Of a stretch of DNA of 64,000 nucleotides, positions 25,658 to 34,384 are shown piece by piece. Origin of the DNA: JANQPX01 sp039197065. Lineage in GTDB: Bacteria > Pseudomonadota > Alphaproteobacteria > Geminicoccales > Geminicoccaceae. Positions within the stretch are counted from its first letter, which is position 1. Every line of letters starts with the position of its first letter. The stretch covers positions 62,001 through 126,000 of the forward strand of contig JBCCUL010000008.1 in assembly GCA_039197065.1 (NCBI GenBank), written 5' to 3'. The notes beneath the pieces are model-generated. The model was not told the DNA's origin. It did not search any database and saw only the letters and a list, made by a program, of their open reading frames with translations. The position numbers and the translations under genes are program-made.

Positions 25658-26386
25658 ATGGCGCGAGGATATGGCCAATATTGTCCGCTGGCGCTTGCGG
25701 CCGAATTGCTTTGCGAGCGCTGGACCATTCTCGTGGTCAGTCGCCTGATCGACGGCTGCACGCGCTTCAACGATATTCACCGCGGCGTGCCCAGGATCTC
25801 GGCGACACTCCTGACCAAGCGCCTCGCCGAACTCGAACATGCCGGATTGATCGTCCGCCGGCCGTTGGACACCGGGCGCGGCTACGAGTACGGGCTGACC
25901 GAGGCCGGCAAGGAACTGGAGCCGATCATCATGGATCTGGCGGTCTGGGGGCAGCGCTGGTCGCGCGACATGGTGACCGACGATCTCGATCCTGCCTTTC
26001 TCGCCTGGAGCATGCATACCCGCATGAACACCGAGGCCATGCCGGACGGCCGCACGGTGATCGAGTTCGAATTTTCCGGCATCGACAAGGGCTTCGCCCG
26101 CTTCTGGCTGATCAACACCGACGGCAAAGTCGACATGTGCCTAAAACATCCGGGCTTCGAGGTGGACGTGAAGGTGATGTCGGACATCCGCCGTTTCATC
26201 GAAGCCTGGCGCGGCTTTCGTTCGATGCGGGACGAGATCGCGGCCGGCGCCATCCGTCTCGAAGGATCGTCGGACCTGAAACGCGCTTTGCCGGACTGGC
26301 TGCTGTTGAGCGCGCTTTCGCCCTTTCCGCGCCGGCGGCCCGGCGACGAGCAGCTCTTGGCGGACAAAACGCAATCCGCCGCCTGA
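25658..26386 (+). CDS. HxlR-family transcriptional regulator
   Basis: ATG at 25658 follows GGGGAGGGAG and gives 242 residues. The N-terminal half is a MarR/HxlR winged helix: CPLALAAELLCERWTILVVS, then RFNDIHRGVPRISATLLTKRLAELEHAGLI and the wing YEYGLTEAGKEL. The C-terminal 120 residues (VIEFEFSGIDKGFARFWLI; VDVKVMSDIRRFIEAWRGF) resemble an SCP2-type lipid-binding domain, seen on some HxlR proteins and possibly sensing a ligand. The divergent FAD oxidoreductase is its likely target. Confidence 0.88.
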   Translation: MARGYGQYCPLALAAELLCERWTILVVSRLIDGCTRFNDIHRGVPRISATLLTKRLAELEHAGLIVRRPLDTGRGYEYGLTEAGKELEPIIMDLAVWGQRWSRDMVTDDLDPAFLAWSMHTRMNTEAMPDGRTVIEFEFSGIDKGFARFWLINTDGKVDMCLKHPGFEVDVKVMSDIRRFIEAWRGFRSMRDEIAAGAIRLEGSSDLKRALPDWLLLSALSPFPRRRPGDEQLLADKTQSAA

Positions 26387-26505
26387 GCGCCACGCAGCCT
26401 CTACGGCGCGGTCTCGGCATTGTGACCTGTTGTTGAAGGTCTGGATCTGGCAAAAGCGCGTAATGCTGACATGTTCGTGCAGGTTCACATATTGGAGTTC
26501 CTTTT

Positions 26506-27126
26506 ATGGTCAACGCTCTGAAGATGACTGCAGGCGCGCTGGGTCTGAGCCTCTTGGCCAGCGCCGCCGCAGCGGACGATCTGAAGACCTTCACGGTCGC
26601 CGGCGGATGTTTTTGGTGTGTCGAGTCGGACTTCGACACCGTGCCAGGTGTGGTCGAGACGATTTCCGGCTATACCGGCGGCACGCTCGATAACCCCACC
26701 TATCAGCAGGTGGTCGCCGGCGGCAGCGGTCATCTGGAAGCCGTTCAGATCACCTATGATCCGGGCAAGATCAGCTATCAGGAACTGCTGACCGCTTTCT
26801 GGTCATCGGTCGACCCCACCGATCCCGGCGGGCAGTTCTGCGATCGGGGCGAGTCCTACCAGACCGCGATCTTCGTCGCCGATGATGCGGAACGACAGCT
26901 TGCCGAGGCCTCCAAAGAGGCAGCCGAGGCGTATCTGAGCAAAGAGGTGGTGACGCCGATCAAAGAGACGGCGACGTTCTTTCCGGCCGAGGATTATCAC
27001 CAGGACTACTACCTCAAGAACCCGGTGAGATATCGCTACTATCGCTGGTCCTGCGGGCGCGAACAGCGTGTCCAGGATGTCTGGGGCGACCGCGCCTATG
27101 AGGGCATTCCCAAGCACAGTTCATAA
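26506..27126 (+). CDS. msrA: Peptide-methionine (S)-S-oxide reductase, exported
   Basis: The 206-residue enzyme reduces methionine-S-sulfoxide in proteins. GGCFWCVE (residues 33-40) contains the catalytic Cys35, followed by ETISGYTGG and VDPTDPGGQFCDRGESYQ, all MsrA hallmarks. A signal peptide (ALGLSLLASAAAA, cleavage near residue 23) suggests a periplasmic form protecting envelope proteins. Two additional Cys residues occur at positions 38 and near 183. GGAG at 26494-26497 gives a ribosome binding site. Confidence 0.95.
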   Translation: MVNALKMTAGALGLSLLASAAAADDLKTFTVAGGCFWCVESDFDTVPGVVETISGYTGGTLDNPTYQQVVAGGSGHLEAVQITYDPGKISYQELLTAFWSSVDPTDPGGQFCDRGESYQTAIFVADDAERQLAEASKEAAEAYLSKEVVTPIKETATFFPAEDYHQDYYLKNPVRYRYYRWSCGREQRVQDVWGDRAYEGIPKHSS

Positions 27127-27230
27127 ACACCTATGTCACTTGCCTGAAGGCAGGCTTGCCATCCGTCGCTGACCATGTTGCATGTTGCTTTGCAATCTCC
27201 GACGGTTCGTCGCCTGCTCGAGGCAAGCCC

Positions 27231-28445
27231 ATGACCATCACGCTTGAAGACGTCCAAAAAGCCGCCGCTCGGCTGAAGGGACAGATCGCCGAGACACCCT
27301 GCGTTCGTTCGGAAACGCTCTCGATGATGACCGGGAGCGAGGTCTTCCTGAAGTTCGAGAACCTGCAGTTCACCTCGTCCTTCAAGGAACGCGGCGCGCT
27401 CAACTGTCTCCTGCAGATGACCGAGGAGGAGACGGCGAAGGGCGTGATCGCCATGTCCGCCGGCAACCACGCGCAGGCGCTTGCCTATCATGGCAAACGG
27501 CTGGCCATCCCGACGACGATCGTCATGCCGCGCTCGACGCCGAACGCCAAAGTCGAACAGACACGGGTGCACGGCGCCGAGGTGCTGCTGCATGGCAACC
27601 AGTTCGACGAGACCCGTGCGTTTACCGAGCAACTGGCCGACGAACGGGGCCTCACCCTCGTCCATCCGTTCAACGATCCGCGCGTGATCGCAGGCCAGGG
27701 CACGGTCGGCCTCGAGATCCTGGAAAGCGTTGCCGATGTCGACGCGGTCATCGTGCCAACCGGCGGCGGCGGGCTGATGGGCGGCACGGCCGTCGCCATC
27801 AAAGGCGTCTCGCCCGGCGTCCAGGTGGTCGGCGTCCAGGCCGAACGCTACGCTTCTATCGCAGAAACCTATTACCAGCGCCCCGCCGCTGCCGGGCAGG
27901 CCGGGACGGTGGCGGAAGGCATCGCGGTCAAATCGCCGGGCGACCGCACCCTGCCGCTGATCCGGCAGCATGTCGATCACATGCTCACCGTCAGCGAGGA
28001 ACAGATCGAGCAGGCCGTTTTCGACCTCCTGGAGATCGAGAAAACCGTGGTCGAAGGGGCGGGCGCCGCCTCCCTCGCCGCCCTTCGCGCTCATCAGGAG
28101 ATCTTCGAAGGCAAGCGCGTCGTGCTCATCCTGTCCGGCGGCAATATCGACATGATGATCATGTCCTCGATCCTGCAGCGCGGCATGGCCAGGACCCGCC
28201 GCCTGATCCGCCTCGGCGTCGAAATCCGCGACGTGCCCGGCGCCCTTTCCGAGCTCACCCAAGTCCTCGGCGAGCTGGACAGCAACATCGTCGACATCGT
28301 CCACCAGCGCGCCTTCGGCGGTTCCTCGGTCCGCTCGACACTGGTCGATCTCGTCCTCCAGATGCGCGGCGAGGAGCAGATCGGACGTGTGGTCGCTGCG
28401 CTGTCGGCAAAGGGCTACGAGGTTCGGCTGGATGACCGGCGGTGA
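27231..28445 (+). CDS. Threonine ammonia-lyase (PLP-dependent, ACT domain)
   Basis: ATG at 27231 gives 404 residues. The PLP lysine is in SSFKERGALNCLL (Lys52), the phosphate-binding loop in PTGGGGLMGGTAVA near residue 180, and a C-terminal ACT domain (RLGVEIRDVPGALSELTQVL) starts near residue 325. It converts threonine (and possibly serine) to 2-oxobutyrate and ammonia. The single ACT domain and length fit the TdcB/IlvA-like short type rather than the 500-residue IlvA. An earlier in-frame start at 27156 would add a non-conserved 25 residues. Confidence 0.92.
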   Translation: MTITLEDVQKAAARLKGQIAETPCVRSETLSMMTGSEVFLKFENLQFTSSFKERGALNCLLQMTEEETAKGVIAMSAGNHAQALAYHGKRLAIPTTIVMPRSTPNAKVEQTRVHGAEVLLHGNQFDETRAFTEQLADERGLTLVHPFNDPRVIAGQGTVGLEILESVADVDAVIVPTGGGGLMGGTAVAIKGVSPGVQVVGVQAERYASIAETYYQRPAAAGQAGTVAEGIAVKSPGDRTLPLIRQHVDHMLTVSEEQIEQAVFDLLEIEKTVVEGAGAASLAALRAHQEIFEGKRVVLILSGGNIDMMIMSSILQRGMARTRRLIRLGVEIRDVPGALSELTQVLGELDSNIVDIVHQRAFGGSSVRSTLVDLVLQMRGEEQIGRVVAALSAKGYEVRLDDRR

Positions 28446-28637
28446 GCGCCCGGGCGGCCCCTTCATCCCATTTGATGCATCTGACCGGCGACGACCGTTA
28501 GCTTTTCACCGAAAGATGGTTCTTCGAACCGACCGGCCAACGTTGGAGTTCAAGAACGCGGCGCGCTGAAATATTTTCTTTCCTCCTCGCGCGAAAGCCT
28601 TTTTGATAACGCGGCCCAAGGAGGAAACGAGGCCGCC

Positions 28638-29321
28638 ATGTCGGATCCAACAAGCATCGGGAATCCCTGGGTTCCCATCGGCCTGGAAACGCAATTTCCC
28701 GTGTCGTCCGCCCATCCGGTCATCGCAAACGGCGAGCCCTTGGTCGTCTGGCGGGGCGAGGCCACCGGTTTTCACGTTTGGGAAGATCGATGCCCCCATC
28801 GAGGCATGCGTCTCAGCTTCGGCTTCGTGCGCGGCGACACGCTGACCTGCCTCTACCATGGCTGGCGATATGGCAGTGAGGGCGGCTGCCAGCATATTCC
28901 GGCCCATCCGGACCTTGAACCGCCCGAGACGATCTGCACCAAGATCTACGCATCCACCACCAGCCATGGGCTGGTCTTCGCAGCGCCTTCAGGCACGGAG
29001 GCCATGGCCGAAACTGCAGGCGATCGCTCCTGGTATGCGGTCCGCTCGATTTTTCTGGACCTACCGGAGAAAGCCGTTCGGGAGCGGGTGACGTCGGCGC
29101 CGACGGGCCTCGCCGATGCCGCCTTCACTGACGCAGCGGGCCTGCTGGTCGCGAAGGTGGCGGACGGAGACGAGATCGCGCTCGCGATCCAGCCGATCGA
29201 GGCCGAGAAGACCGCCCTTCATCTCTCGACGACCATCGCGGATCCTGAAGCCCGGATGAACTTGGCACGACGATTGCTCCGTCTTCGACAGGATCTTGAA
29301 AGCTTGGGAGGGGGGACATGA
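28638..29321 (+). CDS. Rieske [2Fe-2S] protein, electron-transfer subunit of a split oxygenase
   Basis: The 227-residue protein has an intact Rieske domain with RCPHRG (Cys52, His54) and CLYHGW (Cys71, His74), as in ring-hydroxylating oxygenases. The remaining 130 residues look like a shortened SRPBCC-type domain without the iron-binding His/Asp triad. It is preceded by AAGGAGG and overlaps the next gene by four bases. Together with the downstream catalytic subunit and GST-like protein it resembles NdmD-Rieske/NdmC/NdmE, where these functions are split. No ferredoxin reductase domain is present. Cytosolic, likely hetero-oligomeric. Confidence 0.9.
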   Translation: MSDPTSIGNPWVPIGLETQFPVSSAHPVIANGEPLVVWRGEATGFHVWEDRCPHRGMRLSFGFVRGDTLTCLYHGWRYGSEGGCQHIPAHPDLEPPETICTKIYASTTSHGLVFAAPSGTEAMAETAGDRSWYAVRSIFLDLPEKAVRERVTSAPTGLADAAFTDAAGLLVAKVADGDEIALAIQPIEAEKTALHLSTTIADPEARMNLARRLLRLRQDLESLGGGT

Positions 29322-30202
29322 CCGTTACGACCGATAGCGTTGCCCTGAACAATTGGCTGCCTTGCGCCTATCCAGGCCAGGTCGCACAGGGCGAGGCTTA
29401 TGACACCATGCTGCTGGGCCAGCCGATCCGAGTAACGGCCGCCGGCGATGGCGCGCTCGCCTGCCATGTCGTCAATCAGAACGGCTCAACCGGCCGCGAG
29501 CTGCCGCTGATCGAGAAGTTCGCCCTGATCTTCACGACGCTCGGCGATGATCCGCGCCCCTTGCCCGATGTCCCCGAATTCGACGAGCCCGATCGGCGCA
29601 TCGTCAATTGCGGATCGGTGGGCGTGAACACCAGCCCCTACCGCATCGTCGAAAATTTCTTGGACATGGCGCATTTTTGCTTCGTCCACACCAATATTCT
29701 GGGCGCCGTCGATCAGACCGAGGTTCTCACCTACAAGACCGAGCACCGCACAGATCTGGACGAAATCTGGGCGACCGACTGCCAGTTCTATCAGCCCGGC
29801 GCCTCCAAGGCGGCCATGGACACGGACGCTGGGCAGATGACCCATTACACCTACCGGGTCATGTCCCTCTTCAGCGTCATGCTCTACAAAACCGCCCTCG
29901 GCTATGACGACCGGCTGGACGCGATTTGCCTCTTTATCCAGCCCAAAACCGAAACCGAATGCCTGGCCTACCCGCCGATGGCGCTGCTCGACGAACAATC
30001 CTCCATGGCGGGTATGATCGACTTTCAGCAGACGATTTTTCTCCAAGACAGGATCATCCTCGAAAACCAGCGCCCGCGGCTCCTGCCGCTCACGCCGCGC
30101 GCCGAGATTCCGACCAAGGCGGATCTGAGCTCGGTCGCCTATCGGCGCTGGATCAAGCAGAGCGGCGTACAATTCGGCCTCTGGCGGCCGGAGGCCGCCT
30201 GA
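29318..30202 (+). CDS. Rieske oxygenase catalytic subunit lacking cluster ligands
   Basis: The 294-residue protein keeps the non-heme iron site VENFLDMAHFCFVHT: Asp116, His119 and His124, the usual D-x2-H-x4-H motif. Its N-terminal 75 residues (LNNWLPCAYPGQVAQG; LLGQPIRVTAAGDG; LIFTTLGDD) look like a Rieske domain that has lost all Cys/His cluster ligands. It would need electrons from another subunit, most simply the Rieske protein encoded just upstream with a four-base overlap. Reaction is probably O2-dependent hydroxylation or N-/O-demethylation; nearby purine-type transport suggests a heterocyclic substrate. Confidence 0.88.
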   Translation: MTVTTDSVALNNWLPCAYPGQVAQGEAYDTMLLGQPIRVTAAGDGALACHVVNQNGSTGRELPLIEKFALIFTTLGDDPRPLPDVPEFDEPDRRIVNCGSVGVNTSPYRIVENFLDMAHFCFVHTNILGAVDQTEVLTYKTEHRTDLDEIWATDCQFYQPGASKAAMDTDAGQMTHYTYRVMSLFSVMLYKTALGYDDRLDAICLFIQPKTETECLAYPPMALLDEQSSMAGMIDFQQTIFLQDRIILENQRPRLLPLTPRAEIPTKADLSSVAYRRWIKQSGVQFGLWRPEAA

Positions 30203-30204
30203 TC

Positions 30205-30834
30205 ATGGCGCTTCGTCTCTACGACTACACGCTGTCCGGCAGTTGCTACAAAGTCCGCTTGCTGCTCGGCTTTCTCGACCTCGACCATGAGAAGATCGCG
30301 GTCGATTTCTACCCGGGACGGGAGCACAAGCAGCCCGATTTCCTGGAGATCAATCCGCTCGGCCAGCTTCCGGTGCTCGAAGACGGCGCGCTTCGTTTGC
30401 GCGATGCGCAGGCTATTCTTGCTTACCTCGCCAAGCGCTACGATCCCTCAGGCCAATGGTTGCCGGAGGACCCCGAGCTGTTCGGCGAGGTGATGATGTG
30501 GCTCGCCTTCGCCGGCGGCGAACTCATGGCCGCCTCCGCCGCCCGACTGCATGATACGCTCGGCTACCGGCTTGACATCGACCAGGCGCGCAAAGGCGCG
30601 AGGGCGGCGTTTCGCCTGCTGGACGATCACCTGGCGGAGCGCGCGATCTTCGACAAAACCTGGCTCGCCTCCGACCAGCCGACGATCGCCGATATCGCCT
30701 GCTTCCCCTATGTGGCGCTTGCCGGCGATGGCGGGCTTGGCCATGAGGATTATCCCTGCCTTCGAAATTGGATGCATGCCTTTCGGCGGTTGGACCGGTT
30801 TCACGCCATGTCGGGGATTCCAGAGTTCGTATGA
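30205..30834 (+). CDS. Glutathione S-transferase-like protein
   Basis: ATG at 30205 gives 209 residues with GST architecture: thioredoxin-like N-domain (LRLYDYTLSGSCYKVRLLL; NPLGQLPVLEDGALRLRDAQAILAYLAKRY, containing the cis-Pro LPVL and the SA-like DAQ glutathione site) and an all-helical C-domain ending with the DQPTIADIACFPYVALAGDGG N-capping motif. It lies two bases after the catalytic oxygenase subunit and overlaps the transporter ATPase gene. By analogy to NdmE it may be a structural part of the oxygenase rather than a detoxifying enzyme; that is inference. Confidence 0.88.
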   Translation: MALRLYDYTLSGSCYKVRLLLGFLDLDHEKIAVDFYPGREHKQPDFLEINPLGQLPVLEDGALRLRDAQAILAYLAKRYDPSGQWLPEDPELFGEVMMWLAFAGGELMAASAARLHDTLGYRLDIDQARKGARAAFRLLDDHLAERAIFDKTWLASDQPTIADIACFPYVALAGDGGLGHEDYPCLRNWMHAFRRLDRFHAMSGIPEFV

Positions 30835-32360
30835 CGGCCGACCCGCTTCTCGACCTGGACGGATTATCCAAACGCTTCGGCGAGACCGTTGCTGCCGATG
30901 GCCTCTCCTTACGGGTCGGTCGGGGCGAAATCCACGCCATCCTCGGCGAGAACGGCGCCGGCAAGTCGACGCTGGTCAAGATGATCTACGGCGTGCTCGC
31001 TCCCGATGCCGGCATGATCCGCTGGAAGGGCGAGCGCGTCGATCTCAAGGGACCGGCGGATGCCAGAGCACTCGGCATCGGCATGGTGTTCCAGCATTTT
31101 TCGCTCTTCGAAACCCTGACGGTCGCCGAGAACATCGCCCTTGCCAGCGCCGAAAGTGTCGAGAAGGTCCGTAAGCAAATCGTCGAGATCGGCCCGCGTT
31201 TCGGTTTGACGATCGAGCCGGACGCCCTGGTTCACGGCCTGTCCATGGGCGAGCGCCAACGGGTCGAGATCGTGCGCGCCCTTCTGCAGGAGCCGGAGCT
31301 GATCATTCTGGACGAGCCGACCTCGGTTCTGCCGCCGGTCGCCATCGCCCCGCTGTTCGAGACCATCCGAAAACTCGCCGAGAGCGGCTGCGCCGTTCTG
31401 TTCATCAGCCACAAGCTCGCCGAGATCCGCGAGCTTTGCCATCGCGCCACCATCATGCGGCGCGGCAAGAACGTCGCCACCGTCGATCCGACCGAAGAGA
31501 GCGAAGCCAGCCTTGCCCAGCTGATGATCGGGCGCGAGATACCCCACCCGACGCGGGAGGCGGCGACGCTTTCAGCCGAGCCCGTGCTGTCGGTGCAAGA
31601 TCTGTCCATGGCCTCCGACGATCCCTTTGCCGTCTCTCTTGCGGACATCGACCTGGAGCTGCGCGGCGGCGAGATCGTCGGCATTGCCGGCATATCCGGC
31701 AATGGTCAGCGGCTGCTGGCTGCGGCCCTGACTGGAGAAGCCCTTATCGGCTCCGGCGATGGCGGGCGGATCGAGCTTCTAGGCCAGGACGTCACGGATC
31801 TCGGATGCGCAGAGCGCCGCGCTCTCGGCTTGGCTTATGTGCCGGAGGAGCGACATGGCCGCGGCACGGTCCCGGAGCTGGATCTCGCCGAAAACGCGCT
31901 TCTTACCGCCCATGGCAAGGCGCTCACCGATCGGGGTTTCGTCAGGCGTAACGCCGTGCGCACCTTTGCCGAGAGCTGCATTCGGGACATGGACGTCCGC
32001 TGCTCCGGCCCCGATGCCGAAGCGCGCAGCCTCTCCGGCGGCAATCTGCAGAAATTCATCATCGGTCGGGAGCTGGCGCTTGAACCAAAGGTGATCGTCG
32101 CCGCACAGCCCACCTGGGGCGTCGACGTCGGTGCGGCGCAGGCCATCCTGCAGCGCCTCGCCGACTTTCGGGCCTCGGGCGTCGGCATCATCCTGATCTC
32201 GGATGAGCTCGATGATCTCCTCGACGTTTCCGATCGGCTGCATGTCCTCTTTCGCGGACGCCTCTCGCCGTCGATCGCACGCGCCGACGCGCGCATCGAT
32301 CTGATCGGCGCCTATATGGCCGGCGAAAGCGCTGCCTCGCAGAACGAGATCACGGCATGA
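30831..32360 (+). CDS. BMP-family ABC importer, duplicated ATP-binding protein
   Basis: ATG at 30831 overlaps the GST stop. The 509-residue protein contains two ABC modules: the first with GENGAGKSTLVKMIYG near residue 38, GLSMGERQRVEIVRALL near 142 and LDEPTSVL; the second lacks an intact Walker A (GISGNGQRLLAAAL) but keeps SLSGGNLQKFIIGREL. This asymmetric tandem is typical of nucleoside/sugar importers such as NupO/YufO. It energises the adjacent two permeases, and the neighbouring oxygenase points to import of a purine-like compound. Confidence 0.93.
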   Translation: MTADPLLDLDGLSKRFGETVAADGLSLRVGRGEIHAILGENGAGKSTLVKMIYGVLAPDAGMIRWKGERVDLKGPADARALGIGMVFQHFSLFETLTVAENIALASAESVEKVRKQIVEIGPRFGLTIEPDALVHGLSMGERQRVEIVRALLQEPELIILDEPTSVLPPVAIAPLFETIRKLAESGCAVLFISHKLAEIRELCHRATIMRRGKNVATVDPTEESEASLAQLMIGREIPHPTREAATLSAEPVLSVQDLSMASDDPFAVSLADIDLELRGGEIVGIAGISGNGQRLLAAALTGEALIGSGDGGRIELLGQDVTDLGCAERRALGLAYVPEERHGRGTVPELDLAENALLTAHGKALTDRGFVRRNAVRTFAESCIRDMDVRCSGPDAEARSLSGGNLQKFIIGRELALEPKVIVAAQPTWGVDVGAAQAILQRLADFRASGVGIILISDELDDLLDVSDRLHVLFRGRLSPSIARADARIDLIGAYMAGESAASQNEITA

Positions 32361-33436
32361 GGTGGCCGATCACCATCGAGCCGCGCATGGCCCACAGTCC
32401 GGTGCTCGCCCTCCTCCCGCCGTTGATCGCTGTGTCGGTCACCCTGGTTGCGAGCGCGCTGATCCTGGCCTCCCTCGGCGTGCCGCCGGGACGAGCGCTC
32501 TACTTCCTCTACGTCGCCCCGTTCAGCACGACCTTCAACACCGCCGAGGTCTTCTTGAAGATGGCGCCGCTGCTGCTGCTGGCCCAGGCACTCGCCATCG
32601 GCTTTCGCGCACGGGTCTGGAACATCGGCGCCGAGGGGCAGCTGATCCTGGGCGCGATCGGCGGCAGCCTGTTACCCATCTTGTTCAACGACAGCACCAA
32701 CCCGCTGATGCTGCCGGCCATGGTGATGATCGGCGGCCTGTTCGGCATGGCCTGGAGCGCCATCGCGGCCGGCCTGCGCGCCAAGTTCAATGCCAACGAG
32801 ATCCTGGTGACGCTGATGCTGAACAGCATCGCGCTGCAGCTTCTCTACTATCTCGTCTCCGGCCCGCTGCGTGATCCCTTCGGCTTCAACTTCCCGCAAT
32901 CCGCCCCCTTCCCGCTGGCGGCGACCCTGCCGATCCTGGTGGAGGGCACGCGCGTCAACGCCTCGATCTTCTTCGCGCTCCTGGTGACCGTCGGCGCCTG
33001 GCTTTTGATGGAGCGCTCTTTCCTCGGCTTCAAGCTTCGGGTCGGCGGCGCCGCCCCCGACGCCGCCCACTATGCAGGCTTCGGTGATCGGCGCGCCATC
33101 TGGATCAGCCTTCTGATCGGTGGTGCTGCCGCAGGTATTGCCGGCACCTTCGAAGTCGCCGGACCGCTCGGCCAGCTGCAGCGCGTCGTCTCGCCCGGCT
33201 ACGGCTTCGCCGCGATCATCGTCGCCTTTTTGGGCGGCTTGAACGCCTGGGGCATCCTCGCCGCCTCCTTCTTCATGGCGGTCGTCTATGTCGGCGGCGA
33301 CATCGCGCAGACATCCGCAGGCGTTCCCTATTCCGTGAACACCGTCCTCCAGGGCCTGTTGCTGGTTTCCTACATCGCGGCCCGCGTCGTGACCGACTAT
33401 CGCCTGCGCTGGCTGCCTGCCATGCGGGAGGCCTGA
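32357..33436 (+). CDS. BMP-family ABC importer, permease 1
   Basis: The 359-residue membrane protein has about ten hydrophobic helices, with the conserved LLLAQALAIGFRARVWNIGAEGQLILGAIGG near residue 80 and LRVGGAAPDAAHYAGF near 230, features of NupP/BmpE-type permeases of nucleoside importers. It overlaps the ATPase stop by four bases (ATGA) and the next permease by one base. Confidence 0.92.
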   Translation: MRWPITIEPRMAHSPVLALLPPLIAVSVTLVASALILASLGVPPGRALYFLYVAPFSTTFNTAEVFLKMAPLLLLAQALAIGFRARVWNIGAEGQLILGAIGGSLLPILFNDSTNPLMLPAMVMIGGLFGMAWSAIAAGLRAKFNANEILVTLMLNSIALQLLYYLVSGPLRDPFGFNFPQSAPFPLAATLPILVEGTRVNASIFFALLVTVGAWLLMERSFLGFKLRVGGAAPDAAHYAGFGDRRAIWISLLIGGAAAGIAGTFEVAGPLGQLQRVVSPGYGFAAIIVAFLGGLNAWGILAASFFMAVVYVGGDIAQTSAGVPYSVNTVLQGLLLVSYIAARVVTDYRLRWLPAMREA

Positions 33437-34356
33437 TGGAAACGCTCACCTTCCTCCTCTCCGGCACGCTGATCGCCGGAACGCCGCTCCTGATCGCAGC
33501 CCTGGGCGCGTTGGTCACGGAGAAAACCGGCGTTCTGAACCTCTCGATCGAAGGGCTGATGGCCGTCGGCGCGATCGCCGCCTTCATCACCGTCACCCAT
33601 GGCGGCGGCTACTGGTCGGGCCTGCTGGCAGGCGGCATTGCTGCGATGGCGCTCTCGGCCATCTTCGGCTTCGTCGTCCTGGTGACGCTTGGCAATCAGG
33701 TCGCAACAGGCCTGGCGATCGGCATTCTCGGCATCGGTCTTTCCGGCCTCATCGGTCGCCCCTATGACAGTGCAACCGTGGCGCCGATGGCGAAAATGCC
33801 GGTCCCTTTCCTCGCCGATCTGCCGGTGATCGGCCCCGGCCTCTTCAGCCACGTGCCCCTGATCTACCTCGCCCCGCTCATGGCCTTGGCGACCTGGTGG
33901 GTGCTGAAATCCACCAAGCTCGGCCTTCGCCTGCGCGCCGTCGGCGAAGATCCGGATGCCGCCAACAGCATCGGCATCAAGGTGCGCAGGGTTCGGTTTT
34001 TCGCCGTCCTCTACGGCGGCTTCTGCGCCGGTGTCGCCGGCGGCTTCATCTCGATCGTCTCGGCGACGCTCTGGGCGGACGGCCTCATCGCCGGGCGCGG
34101 CTGGATCGTCGTGGCCCTCGTGGTCTTCGGGACCTGGCGCGCCGGCAGGATCGCGCTTGGGGCCTATCTCTTCGGGCTCGCGACGCTGTCCGGCCTGCTG
34201 GTGCAGACGACCGGCGTCGACATCCCCTCCCAGCTGCTTTCCAGCGTGCCCTATATCGTCACCATCATCGCCATCACCGTCTTGTCCATGCAGCCCGCGC
34301 GCGTCAGGTTGAACGCGCCGGTCTCGCTCGGACAGGTCTATCACCAGACCCGTTGA
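33436..34356 (+). CDS. BMP-family ABC importer, permease 2
   Basis: The 306-residue second permease has eight or nine hydrophobic helices and the family's VTEKTGVLNLSIEGLMAVGAI motif near residue 30 and LRLRAVGEDPDAANSIGIKV near 160. It forms a heterodimeric channel with permease 1. Its stop is 28 bp from the binding-protein gene, separated by a GGAG ribosome binding site (AAAAAGGAG). Confidence 0.92.
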   Translation: METLTFLLSGTLIAGTPLLIAALGALVTEKTGVLNLSIEGLMAVGAIAAFITVTHGGGYWSGLLAGGIAAMALSAIFGFVVLVTLGNQVATGLAIGILGIGLSGLIGRPYDSATVAPMAKMPVPFLADLPVIGPGLFSHVPLIYLAPLMALATWWVLKSTKLGLRLRAVGEDPDAANSIGIKVRRVRFFAVLYGGFCAGVAGGFISIVSATLWADGLIAGRGWIVVALVVFGTWRAGRIALGAYLFGLATLSGLLVQTTGVDIPSQLLSSVPYIVTIIAITVLSMQPARVRLNAPVSLGQVYHQTR

Positions 34357-34384
34357 ACGGTCTGCAAGCAAAAAGGAGTGAACA